In this document: positions 1 through 4,180 of the stretch, piece after piece
Layout: each line of letters starts with the position of its first letter
How positions within the stretch are numbered: the stretch's first letter is position 1
Assembly: GCA_963640555.1 (NCBI GenBank)
Contig: CAVHZB010000102.1
Location: 1 to 5,877, forward strand
Origin: F23-B02 sp963640555
Lineage (GTDB): Bacteria > Bacillota > Clostridia > Oscillospirales > Oscillospiraceae
Direction of reading: 5' to 3'
Length of the DNA: 5,877 bases
Program-made: the position numbers and the translations under genes
Notes under the pieces: model-generated
The model's database searches: none
What the model saw: only the letters and a program-made list of their open reading frames with translations
Told to the model about the DNA's origin: nothing

Positions 1-517
1 CGCCGACGCCGATGTCGCCTGCGGGAGTGTCGGTGAACTGACCGATGTGACGGTACAGCTCGGTCATGAAGCTCTGGCAGAAACGCATGACTTCCGCGTC
101 GGACTTGCCCTTCGGGTCGAAGTCGGAGCCGCCCTTGCCGCCGCCCATGGGGAGGGTGGTCAGGGAGTTCTTCAGGATCTGCTCAAAGCCGAGGAACTTT
201 ATAACGGAGAGGTTTACGGAGGGGTGGAAACGCAGACCGCCCTTGTAAGGTCCGATAGCGGAGTTGAACTGCACACGGTAGCCGCGGTTTACCTGAACCT
301 TGCCGTTGTCATCGACCCAGGGAACGCGGAAGGTGATAACGCGCTCGGGCTCGACAAAGCGCTCGATGAGGCTTGCCTTCTCCCACTCGGGGTGCTTGTC
401 AACGACGAGCTGGAGGCTCTCGAATACTTCGCGGACAGCCTGCAGAAACTCGGGCTGATCGGGATCGCGCTTCTCGACGGAGTCGTAGACTCTCTTAAGA
501 TATTCGTTAGTAATCAT
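1..517 (-). CDS. gdhA: NADP-specific glutamate dehydrogenase, N-terminal part (runs off left edge)
   Basis: Catalyses reversible reductive amination of 2-oxoglutarate with ammonium to glutamate in the cytoplasm, linking nitrogen assimilation to carbon metabolism. Exactly 172 codons are present; the rest, including the nucleotide-binding domain, lies beyond base 1. Reading from the ATG at 515-517, the substrate domain shows GPYKGGLRFHPSV (K92), LKNSLTTLPMGGGKGG (K116, K128), SDFDPKGKSD and PAGDIGVG (D168). These match the glutamate-binding and catalytic lysines and aspartate known from clostridial and E. coli hexameric GDH (K89, K113, K125 and D165 in Clostridium symbiosum). The start is supported by AGGAGAG at 527-533, 9 nt upstream, and by the usual distance from the N-terminus to the first lysine motif. 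All expected key residues in the visible part are intact. Cofactor preference (NADP) is inferred from the hexameric bacterial subfamily, since the Rossmann domain is not in the window. Confidence 0.96.
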   Translation of the reverse strand, partial: MITNEYLKRVYDSVEKRDPDQPEFLQAVREVFESLQLVVDKHPEWEKASLIERFVEPERVITFRVPWVDDNGKVQVNRGYRVQFNSAIGPYKGGLRFHPSVNLSVIKFLGFEQILKNSLTTLPMGGGKGGSDFDPKGKSDAEVMRFCQSFMTELYRHIGQFTDTPAGDIGVG

Positions 518-626
518 TGCTTTTTTCTCTCCTATTGAAAAAATTAGAAACTAAGTACTGCCGGGGACGGTATCATCCCACCTTTGAAATTTTATTACTT
601 GCAGCCAAAAGATACAATTGTGAGAT

Positions 627-656
627 GTTATAAATTATTGATGAAAAAACCGTCAA
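627..656 (-). promoter_or_regulatory. Predicted SigA-type promoter of gdhA
   Basis: On the minus strand, TTGACG (651-656) is followed after 18 nt by TATAAC (627-632); each hexamer matches five of six consensus bases. Transcription would start near 620, giving a gdhA leader of about 100 nt. No terminator-antiterminator or recognised riboswitch is apparent in that leader. The assignment is by motif only. Confidence 0.6.
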
Positions 657-726
657 AGTGCACCAAAACATAAGCGGTTTTCGTTAAACTGACCTAAGGC
701 AAGCCCCTAATTGAGCATCTTCGGAA

Positions 727-745
727 GCAATTTGGCAATTTGCCA
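727..745. repeat. Tandem 8-bp repeat with overlapping dyad, possible operator
   Basis: GCAATTTG occurs twice head to tail (727-734, 735-742). The second copy overlaps the dyad TGGCA-att-TGCCA (733-745). It lies about 45 nt upstream of the -35 box of the small zinc-ribbon gene, where an activator could bind. The repeat is exact, but the regulatory role is inference. Confidence 0.35.
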
Positions 746-790
746 GAGTTTAAACGCAGATAGTTTAATGATTAACATACTCGAAAGCTC

Positions 791-819
791 TTGACATCTT
801 ATGCAAAAGCGTGTACTAT
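791..819 (+). promoter_or_regulatory. Predicted strong promoter of the small zinc-ribbon gene
   Basis: A perfect TTGACA (791-796), a 17-nt spacer and TACTAT (814-819, four of six consensus bases) face the plus strand. The start would be near 826, giving a leader of about 44 nt to the ATG at 870. This promoter supports the reality of the very short gene that follows. Confidence 0.65.
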
Positions 820-869
820 CTGCAATAGACAATGCAAATGCATAAAATATCTTGTTTGGAGATGTGCCG

Positions 870-1073
870 ATGAATAATACGATATCACATTGCCGCTGCA
901 TGGAATGCAGAGTTGAATTTGAACAGGATGAGGAGATGTTCTCGTGGGAAAGCGGCTGGGTGTGCGCCGAGTGCTTTGAGGCTCTGTTTTCCGAGCTTGA
1001 TCGCTATGAGCGCGCCCGGCTCATGGGCTGCCGGATCATGAATTACCGGCGCCCGAAGCGGGCGCCGGTATAA
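870..1073 (+). CDS. Small double-CxxC (zinc-ribbon-like) protein, unknown function
   Basis: The product is 67 aa and I do not recognise a named family. Two CxxC knuckles, C10-M-E-C13 and C32-A-E-C35, are 18 residues apart, a spacing typical of zinc ribbons or small treble-clef fingers that bind one zinc. The middle is acidic and aromatic (about 16-30), a helix follows (36-52), and the C-terminus is strongly basic (YRRPKRAPV). The ATG at 870-872 is preferred over an upstream TTG at 852 because GGAG lies at 858-861, 8 nt ahead of it. A consensus promoter lies just upstream. The gene is monocistronic, diverges from gdhA and converges on the purine permease with only 6 nt between stop codons. The basic tail is encoded by a GC-rich palindrome (1044-1070). 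A nucleic-acid or protein-binding adaptor role is possible but inferred from size and zinc knuckles only. Confidence 0.72.
   Translation: MNNTISHCRCMECRVEFEQDEEMFSWESGWVCAECFEALFSELDRYERARLMGCRIMNYRRPKRAPV
1044..1070. terminator. Perfect GC-rich hairpin in the 3' end of the small gene (atypical terminator)
   Basis: An 11-bp perfect inverted repeat, TACCGGCGCCC / GGGCGCCGGTA, surrounds a 5-nt loop. It covers the last sense codons of the zinc-ribbon gene and ends at its stop codon. The following plus-strand sequence is TAAAAAGG rather than a U-tract. On the minus strand the T-run lies before the hairpin, not after it. It is therefore not a textbook intrinsic terminator in either direction. A role in transcription ending or mRNA 3'-end protection at this tight convergent junction is inferred. 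Confidence 0.5.
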
Positions 1074-1079
1074 AAAGGA

Positions 1080-2501
1080 TCAGACCACGACAAAGAACTT
1101 GAGCAGGAACAGAAGCGAAAGAATATAGGTCAGGACAGAGACCTCCTTTGCCCTGCCGGTGAAAACGGCAACGACTGAGTAGGAGATCAGCGCAATGCCG
1201 ATGCCGTGACCGATGGAGCCGGTGATAGGCATGAATATGAGCATGAGCGCAGCGGGGATGACCTGAAGGATATCGTCCCAATCAATGTTTTTGAGACCGC
1301 TGAGCATAAGAATGCCGACATATATCAGCGCGGCGCTTGTGGCGGGGGCGGGAATGAGGGCTGCGATGGGGGCTATGAACATACACAGCAGGAACATTAC
1401 CGCGGTCGTCAGAGCCGTAAGACCGGTGCGCCCGCCGGCCTCGACGCCGGAGCCGGACTCGATGAAGGTGGTGACGGTGGAGGTGCCGGCACAGGCACCC
1501 GCTACGGTCCCGATTGCATCGGCGAGCAGAGCCTCCTTCATGTTGGGCATCCTGCCATCCTTATCGAGCATATTTGCACGGGCTGCGGTGCCGACGAGCG
1601 TGCCGATGGTATCGAACATATCTATCATACAGAAGGTGATAATGAGAGCTATTGCAGTGAACCAGCCTATGCTTATGAAGGTTTCGAAGTCGAACTTAAA
1701 GAAGGTCGTGTTTATCATATCGCTCAGCGGAGGAACGAAGGAAACGCCCTCAAGCGAGGCAAACGGATTGGTGTCAAGGAAGATAAAGCACCCTCCCCAG
1801 TAAACGACGCATGAGATGAGCATGCCGAGGATAACGGATGCCTTGACCTTGTAGTGGTTGAGAATGACGATGGCAAAAACGCCGACGAGCATGGTCACGA
1901 CATAGAGAACAAGCTGCGGGTAAGCGCTGCCGACGGTGTCCCGAGCGACCGAGGGAGTGAGACTTCCGAAAAATGTGGACAGGACATAGAACGGACCGCC
2001 GTTTTCGCTGTAGATACCGGCATTCGAGCCGAAGCCGATGTTGAGCAGCATGAGACCTATGGCGGGGGTTATGCCGATACGGATACCGAAGGGAATGGCC
2101 TCAACGATCTTTTCACGGATCGAAAACAGCGTGAGTATGACGAAGAAAATACCCTCGACGAGAATGATGCATATTGCGGCAGGAAAGGCCTCCTCGTAGC
2201 TCAGTCCGGAAAGAGCGGCGATGTTTGCGACAACCACTGCGAAGAAGCTGTTAAGCCCCATTCCGGGAGCCATTGCGAAGGGCTTGTTCGCGGCAAAAGC
2301 CATGACGAGCATGCCGATGGCAGAGGCAATGCATGTAGCCATGAAAACGGCGTTCCACAGGGGAGTGCCGGTGGCAAAGCCGGTCAGCAGGTTCGGGTTT
2401 AGCGCGATGATATACGCCATGGTCATGAATGTGGTGAGACCGGCGACTATCTCGGTGCGGACGGTAGTGCCGTTTTCCTTCAGCTTGAATATCTTCTCCA
2501 T
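1080..2501 (-). CDS. NCS2-family AzgA-type purine (adenine/guanine/hypoxanthine) permease
   Basis: This is an inner-membrane proton-coupled importer of purine bases for salvage. The 473-aa product is typical in length for the AzgA/COG2252 branch, which includes B. subtilis PbuG and PbuO and E. coli AdeP and GhxP. The N-terminus (FKLKENGTTVRTEIVAGLTT, residues 5-24, then FMTMAYIIALNP) is diagnostic. Other family signatures are APGMGLN (78-84), DMFDTIGTLVG (294-304) and ADAIGTVAGACAGTSTVTTFIESGSG with GGRTG (327-360), the region lining the substrate site. The rest is mostly hydrophobic segments consistent with about 12-14 membrane passes, ending in a hydrophobic C-terminus. The ATG at 2501 has AAAGGAG at 2509-2515. 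A promoter lies at 2543-2571, giving a leader of only about 35 nt, too short for the purine riboswitch often found before such genes. Which base is transported cannot be decided from sequence alone. Confidence 0.93.
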   Translation of the reverse strand: MEKIFKLKENGTTVRTEIVAGLTTFMTMAYIIALNPNLLTGFATGTPLWNAVFMATCIASAIGMLVMAFAANKPFAMAPGMGLNSFFAVVVANIAALSGLSYEEAFPAAICIILVEGIFFVILTLFSIREKIVEAIPFGIRIGITPAIGLMLLNIGFGSNAGIYSENGGPFYVLSTFFGSLTPSVARDTVGSAYPQLVLYVVTMLVGVFAIVILNHYKVKASVILGMLISCVVYWGGCFIFLDTNPFASLEGVSFVPPLSDMINTTFFKFDFETFISIGWFTAIALIITFCMIDMFDTIGTLVGTAARANMLDKDGRMPNMKEALLADAIGTVAGACAGTSTVTTFIESGSGVEAGGRTGLTALTTAVMFLLCMFIAPIAALIPAPATSAALIYVGILMLSGLKNIDWDDILQVIPAALMLIFMPITGSIGHGIGIALISYSVVAVFTGRAKEVSVLTYILSLLFLLKFFVVV

Positions 2502-2542
2502 TTTATTACTCCTTTAGAGCGGATTTAAGAACAACAGGAAAA

Positions 2543-2571
2543 ATATTATCCGCGCACCGACAAAAAGTCAA
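2543..2571 (-). promoter_or_regulatory. Predicted promoter of the purine permease
   Basis: On the minus strand, TTGACT (2566-2571), a 17-nt spacer and TAATAT (2543-2548) precede the permease start by about 40 nt. The -10 box overlaps one arm of the inverted repeat at 2545-2583, and the -35 box lies in its loop. A DNA-binding regulator or an extruded hairpin there could therefore affect initiation. Confidence 0.5.
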
Positions 2572-2583
2572 TTCGCGGATAAT
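2545..2583 (-). terminator. 10-bp inverted repeat: likely terminator of the DUF1810 gene overlapping the permease promoter
   Basis: ATTATCCGCG (2545-2554) and CGCGGATAAT (2574-2583) are perfect inverted repeats with a 19-nt loop. Read on the minus strand, the stem is followed by ATTTTT (2544 down to 2539), which resembles an intrinsic terminator about 40 nt past the DUF1810 stop. The same bases contain the permease -10 box, and the loop holds its -35 box, so the element could alternatively be an operator. Confidence 0.5.
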
Positions 2584-2620
2584 GAGAAAAACAGGTGTAA
2601 ATATTCCGTTAATTTGTGCA

Positions 2621-3037
2621 TTAAAGCCCGAGCAGCGACAGCGTGCGCTTATCGCGCCTCCCGCCGTAAAATTTGTCAAGCACGGCTCCGAAAACGGGAT
2701 CGTCGGAAACAAGCTCGAACAGAGTCATGCACGAGCACAGCTTGAGATCGTCCGGATAGCCCATGACGGCGGTGGGATCGGAGGCATCGAGCGTGAGCAG
2801 AGCGCGGGATATCTCGATAAGGCGATCGCCGAGAACCGGGTCGGAAATGTAATCGCGCGCCTCGTCGATATCGCGGATGGAATAGAGCTGAGCCGTGCAG
2901 CTCATGCCGAGCCCGGCTATCTGCGGAAAGATGTACCACATCCAATGGCTGCGTTTTCTGCCTGAGCGCACCTCGCGCAGCGCGGTGTCGTATGAGTGCT
3001 CCTGGGCGATAAGAAACCGGTTGAGTGAATCGTTCAT
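2621..3037 (-). CDS. DUF1810 domain protein
   Basis: The 138-aa soluble, mostly helical protein spans the whole DUF1810 family length (about 140 aa). Family signatures visible are the N-terminal LNRFLIAQEHSYDTALREVRSGRKRSHWMW (5-34), FPQIAGLGMS (37-46), EARDYISDPVLGDRL (59-73), KLCSCMTLFELV (99-110) and the terminal KFYGGRRDKRTLSLL (122-136). The biochemical role of this family is not established; older 'calpastatin' labels are not informative. The ATG at 3037 has a strong GGAGGT at 3045-3050, 7 nt upstream. A near-consensus promoter lies about 150 nt upstream (3189-3217), leaving an unusually long structured leader. The permease follows 119 nt downstream on the same strand but has its own promoter, and a probable terminator lies between them, so the two are probably separate transcription units. 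Confidence 0.9.
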   Translation of the reverse strand: MNDSLNRFLIAQEHSYDTALREVRSGRKRSHWMWYIFPQIAGLGMSCTAQLYSIRDIDEARDYISDPVLGDRLIEISRALLTLDASDPTAVMGYPDDLKLCSCMTLFELVSDDPVFGAVLDKFYGGRRDKRTLSLLGL

Positions 3038-3092
3038 CGTGCTGACCTCCGTAAGTTTTGATTAATCTTTGTTAGCTTTGGAGTTTTTCGTG

Positions 3093-3147
3093 CCGGTCAA
3101 TTACCGGTTCGGCTTGATTGTGCGCGCTGCAAAGCAGATAGCTTTGC
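3093..3147 (-). promoter_or_regulatory. Structured 5' leader of the DUF1810 gene (two hairpins)
   Basis: Between the predicted start near 3182 and the ATG at 3037, the minus-strand RNA can form GCAAAGC-loop-GCTTTGC (3129-3147, 7 bp, 5-nt loop). It can then form CCGGT-aattg-ACCGG (3093-3107, 5 bp, 5-nt loop). Neither is followed by a U-run and no known riboswitch core is recognised. The leader could be regulatory or just a long untranslated region. Confidence 0.35.
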
Positions 3148-3188
3148 CGATCGGGACATTCTCTCTCATTCCATATTCGCTCCACAAA

Positions 3189-3217
3189 ATTATAGCAGGC
3201 TTGGACGAAAAATTCAA
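3189..3217 (-). promoter_or_regulatory. Predicted strong promoter of the DUF1810 gene
   Basis: On the minus strand, TTGAAT (3212-3217), a 17-nt spacer and a perfect TATAAT (3189-3194) are present. The start near 3182 would make a leader of about 145 nt. It lies downstream of the tRNA pair on the same strand, so read-through from the tRNAs is also conceivable. Confidence 0.65.
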
Positions 3218-3286
3218 TCATTCATTATTCGCTGCAAAAATACTGAAATGAACAGAGAATAATTAATGACGAATAGTGAATAGTAC

Positions 3287-3333
3287 ATAACCAAAAAATC
3301 CCATTGACTTGCATCAACAGGATCTTTGGTTAT
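3287..3333 (-). terminator. Hairpin directly abutting the tRNA-Tyr 3' end
   Basis: ATAACCAAA (3287-3295) and TTTGGTTAT (3325-3333) are perfect 9-bp inverted repeats. A further ATCC/GGAT pairing inside (3298-3301 with 3320-3323) is separated from them by a small asymmetric bulge. On the minus strand the stem begins at the very first base after the encoded CCA, and a T6 run lies inside its descending arm. It probably ends the tRNA transcript, although the T-run sits within the stem rather than after it. Confidence 0.45.
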
Positions 3334-3418
3334 TGGTGGGGGATGGTGGATTCGAACCACCGAAGGCATTGCCAGCAGATTTACAGTCTGTCCCCTTTGG
3401 CCACTCGGGAAATCCCCC
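3334..3418 (-). tRNA. tRNA-Tyr (anticodon GUA)
   Basis: This is a class II tRNA of 85 nt including an encoded CCA. The acceptor stem pairs GGGGGAT with ATCCCCC (3412-3418 with 3338-3344), the discriminator is A, and CCA is encoded at 3334-3336. The anticodon loop CTGTAAA contains GUA between CAGA/TCTG stem strands. A long variable arm (GCTGGCAATGCCTTCGG region) and the T-loop TTCGAAT complete the structure. It is second in a Thr-Tyr pair, 29 nt after tRNA-Thr and presumably processed from one transcript. Confidence 0.96.
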
Positions 3419-3447
3419 AAATATACAATATCAAATTAAATGCTCGG

Positions 3448-3523
3448 TGGAGCTGGTGGACGGACTCGAACCCCCGACCTGCTGATTACAAATCAGCTGC
3501 TCTACCAACTGAGCTACACCAGC
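3448..3523 (-). tRNA. tRNA-Thr (anticodon UGU)
   Basis: This is a 76-nt cloverleaf including an encoded CCA. The acceptor stem pairs GCTGGTG (3517-3523, minus strand) with CACCAGC (3452-3458); the discriminator is U and CCA is at 3448-3450. The D-arm reads AGCTCAGTTGGTAGAGC. The anticodon stem pairs GCTGA with TCAGC around loop TTTGTAA (anticodon UGU). The T-arm is GGGGGTTCGAGTCC. It is the first gene of the tRNA pair, about 15 nt downstream of the predicted start site. Confidence 0.97.
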
Positions 3524-3540
3524 ACGATACCGGCTCACAT

Positions 3541-3569
3541 ATAATAGCAAACCGCATTCGGTTTGTCAA
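3541..3569 (-). promoter_or_regulatory. Strong promoter of the tRNA-Thr/Tyr pair with palindromic spacer
   Basis: On the minus strand, a perfect TTGACA (3564-3569), a 17-nt spacer and TATTAT (3541-3546) are present, and initiation would fall about 15 nt before tRNA-Thr. The spacer is almost wholly the palindrome CAAACCG-catt-CGGTTTG (3548-3565), which also overlaps the -35 box. The strength fits a stable-RNA promoter. Confidence 0.75.
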
Positions 3570-3592
3570 CATAAATTTTAATTTTTTATTCT
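3563..3592 (+). promoter_or_regulatory. Possible divergent promoter of the small-protein/sigma-like operon
   Basis: On the plus strand, TTGTCA (3563-3568), an 18-nt AT-rich spacer and TATTCT (3587-3592) could initiate just before the AGGAGG of the next gene. The -35 box is superimposed on the -35 box of the minus-strand tRNA promoter. The -10 match is only moderate, so this is tentative. Confidence 0.35.
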
Positions 3593-3615
3593 TTGCAATA
3601 CCAAGGAGGAAAAGG

Positions 3616-3858
3616 ATGAAACTTATCGAGCTTTCAGGAGAGTACTACGAGGGTGCACAGGCGCTCCGCAGGAGGATAGCGGAGCTTAAAGGCCGCATTG
3701 AAGCAGAGCCCATGTGCGAGATCGACCGGCTGAGAATGCGCCGCAGGATATGCATACTCACCGGCATGATGCGCGACAGCATGGCAATATCAAGGTATCT
3801 TGAAAACTATTACGGAGATGATGAAAATGCAGGAGAGGAAAACGAATATGTTTGCTAA
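3616..3858 (+). CDS. Small helical protein paired with sigma-like HTH gene, unknown function
   Basis: The 80-aa product has no family I can name. It appears to be almost entirely helical: YYEGAQALRRRIAELKGRIEAE (10-31) and DRLRMRRRICILTGMMRDSMAISRYLENYY (37-66) have heptad-like spacing of hydrophobic residues and many arginines, suggesting a short antiparallel helical hairpin. The tail (67-80) is acidic. Cysteines at 34, 46 and 80 do not form a CxxC motif. No signal peptide or membrane segment is present. The ATG at 3616 follows a strong AAGGAGG (3603-3609) by 6 nt. The next gene starts inside or immediately after its end, so the two are translationally coupled. The tight pairing with a sigma-region-4 protein suggests that it modulates or partners that protein, an inference from context only. 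Confidence 0.8.
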   Translation: MKLIELSGEYYEGAQALRRRIAELKGRIEAEPMCEIDRLRMRRRICILTGMMRDSMAISRYLENYYGDDENAGEENEYVC

Positions 3859-4144
3859 GCAGGAGGAGTATATGGCGCTGCGGCAGTATATCAAATACAT
3901 CACCGCCTCATCGGGAGGAACGGCCGGAGCCATGCGGCGGGCGATAAACGCAGAGCTTACAAAGCGCCAGCGCCAGCTCGTTTCCATGTACTATATTGAG
4001 CAGATGCCGATGCAGGAGATCGCAGACGAGCTCGGACTGCACATATCCAGCGTGAGCCGGACGCTCAAGCGCGCCCGCGAGCGCCTTAAAAGCAGCCTGA
4101 GCTACGGAGGCAGAACGCTTCTGGCATCGTTGGAAGAAAGTTAA
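3848..4144 (+). CDS. Sigma-70 region 4-like helix-turn-helix protein
   Basis: The 98-aa product carries a clear sigma-70 region 4 in its second half. LTKRQRQLVSMYYIEQMPMQEIADELG (37-63) and the recognition-helix stretch HISSVSRTLKRARERLKSSL (65-84) match the 'LTxRQRxxxxLYYxExxxxxEIAxxLGxxxSTVSRxLxRxRxxLxxxL' pattern that binds -35 DNA. The regions that bind core polymerase and open the -10 (region 2) are absent, so it is not a complete sigma factor; the N-terminal 36 residues are an unassigned basic helix. Its start is uncertain. ATG 3848 (GAGG at 3835-3838, 9 nt; 11-nt overlap with the previous gene) is used. ATG 3872 has AGGAGG at 3861-3866, 5 nt away, and ATG 3827 is also possible. It is cotranscribed with the preceding small gene. 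The role is probably transcriptional regulation; its target is unknown. Confidence 0.85.
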   Translation: MFAKQEEYMALRQYIKYITASSGGTAGAMRRAINAELTKRQRQLVSMYYIEQMPMQEIADELGLHISSVSRTLKRARERLKSSLSYGGRTLLASLEES

Positions 4145-4145
4145 C

Positions 4146-4174
4146 TTTACACATTGCATGTGCCGTGATAAAAT
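4146..4174 (+). promoter_or_regulatory. Extended -10 promoter placing the start site at the GH25 ATG
   Basis: TTTACA (4146-4151), a 17-nt spacer and TAAAAT (4169-4174) each match five of six consensus bases, and TG at 4166-4167 adds an extended -10. Only GGCGGC separates the -10 box from the ATG at 4181. Initiation at the usual 6-7 nt distance would therefore start on the start codon, implying a leaderless mRNA from this promoter. Confidence 0.6.
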
Positions 4175-4180
4175 GGCGGC

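Larger units (their letters stand above)
518..869. other. Divergent intergenic region, gdhA / small zinc-ribbon gene
   Basis: These 352 nt contain no convincing gene. They hold the gdhA leader and promoter on the minus strand (up to 656) and the promoter and leader of the small plus-strand gene (791-869). Between them lies about 130 nt of AT-rich DNA whose only visible structure is a tandem GCAATTTG repeat with an overlapping small dyad (727-745). A 64-codon minus-strand frame crossing 707-901 overlaps both the small gene and its promoter, has no ribosome binding site and is not considered real. Confidence 0.7.

Noticed and set aside
47..538. 163-codon plus-strand open frame antisense to gdhA
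   Set aside because: The opposite strand encodes an intact, highly conserved GDH with all key residues; the antisense frame is a codon-bias shadow.
1206..2402. Several long plus-strand frames antisense to the permease
   Set aside because: They are shadows of the 473-aa permease, rich in Gly/Glu/Asp runs from antisense codons, with no supporting ribosome binding sites or family similarity.
2502..2542. Purine riboswitch before the permease
   Set aside because: The predicted leader is only about 35 nt, with none of the conserved three-way-junction segments of the purine aptamer.
3069..3251. 60-codon plus-strand frame starting with TTG
   Set aside because: No ribosome binding site is present, and it lies antisense to the DUF1810 leader and promoter. 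No recognisable domain; treated as chance.
3211..3285. AT-rich stretch with GAATAGTGAATAGT-like short repeats as a CRISPR or mobile-element remnant
   Set aside because: Repeats are only about 7 bp, imperfect and lack spacers or element ends; low-complexity intergenic DNA is a sufficient explanation.
3334..3523. tRNA genes as an integration (att) site for a mobile element
   Set aside because: No integrase and no direct repeat of a tRNA 3' end is visible in the window.
3304..3615. Upstream in-frame extension of the 80-aa gene through the tRNA genes
   Set aside because: The extension would be translated antisense through two tRNA genes; the ATG at 3616 has a strong SD and is the natural start.
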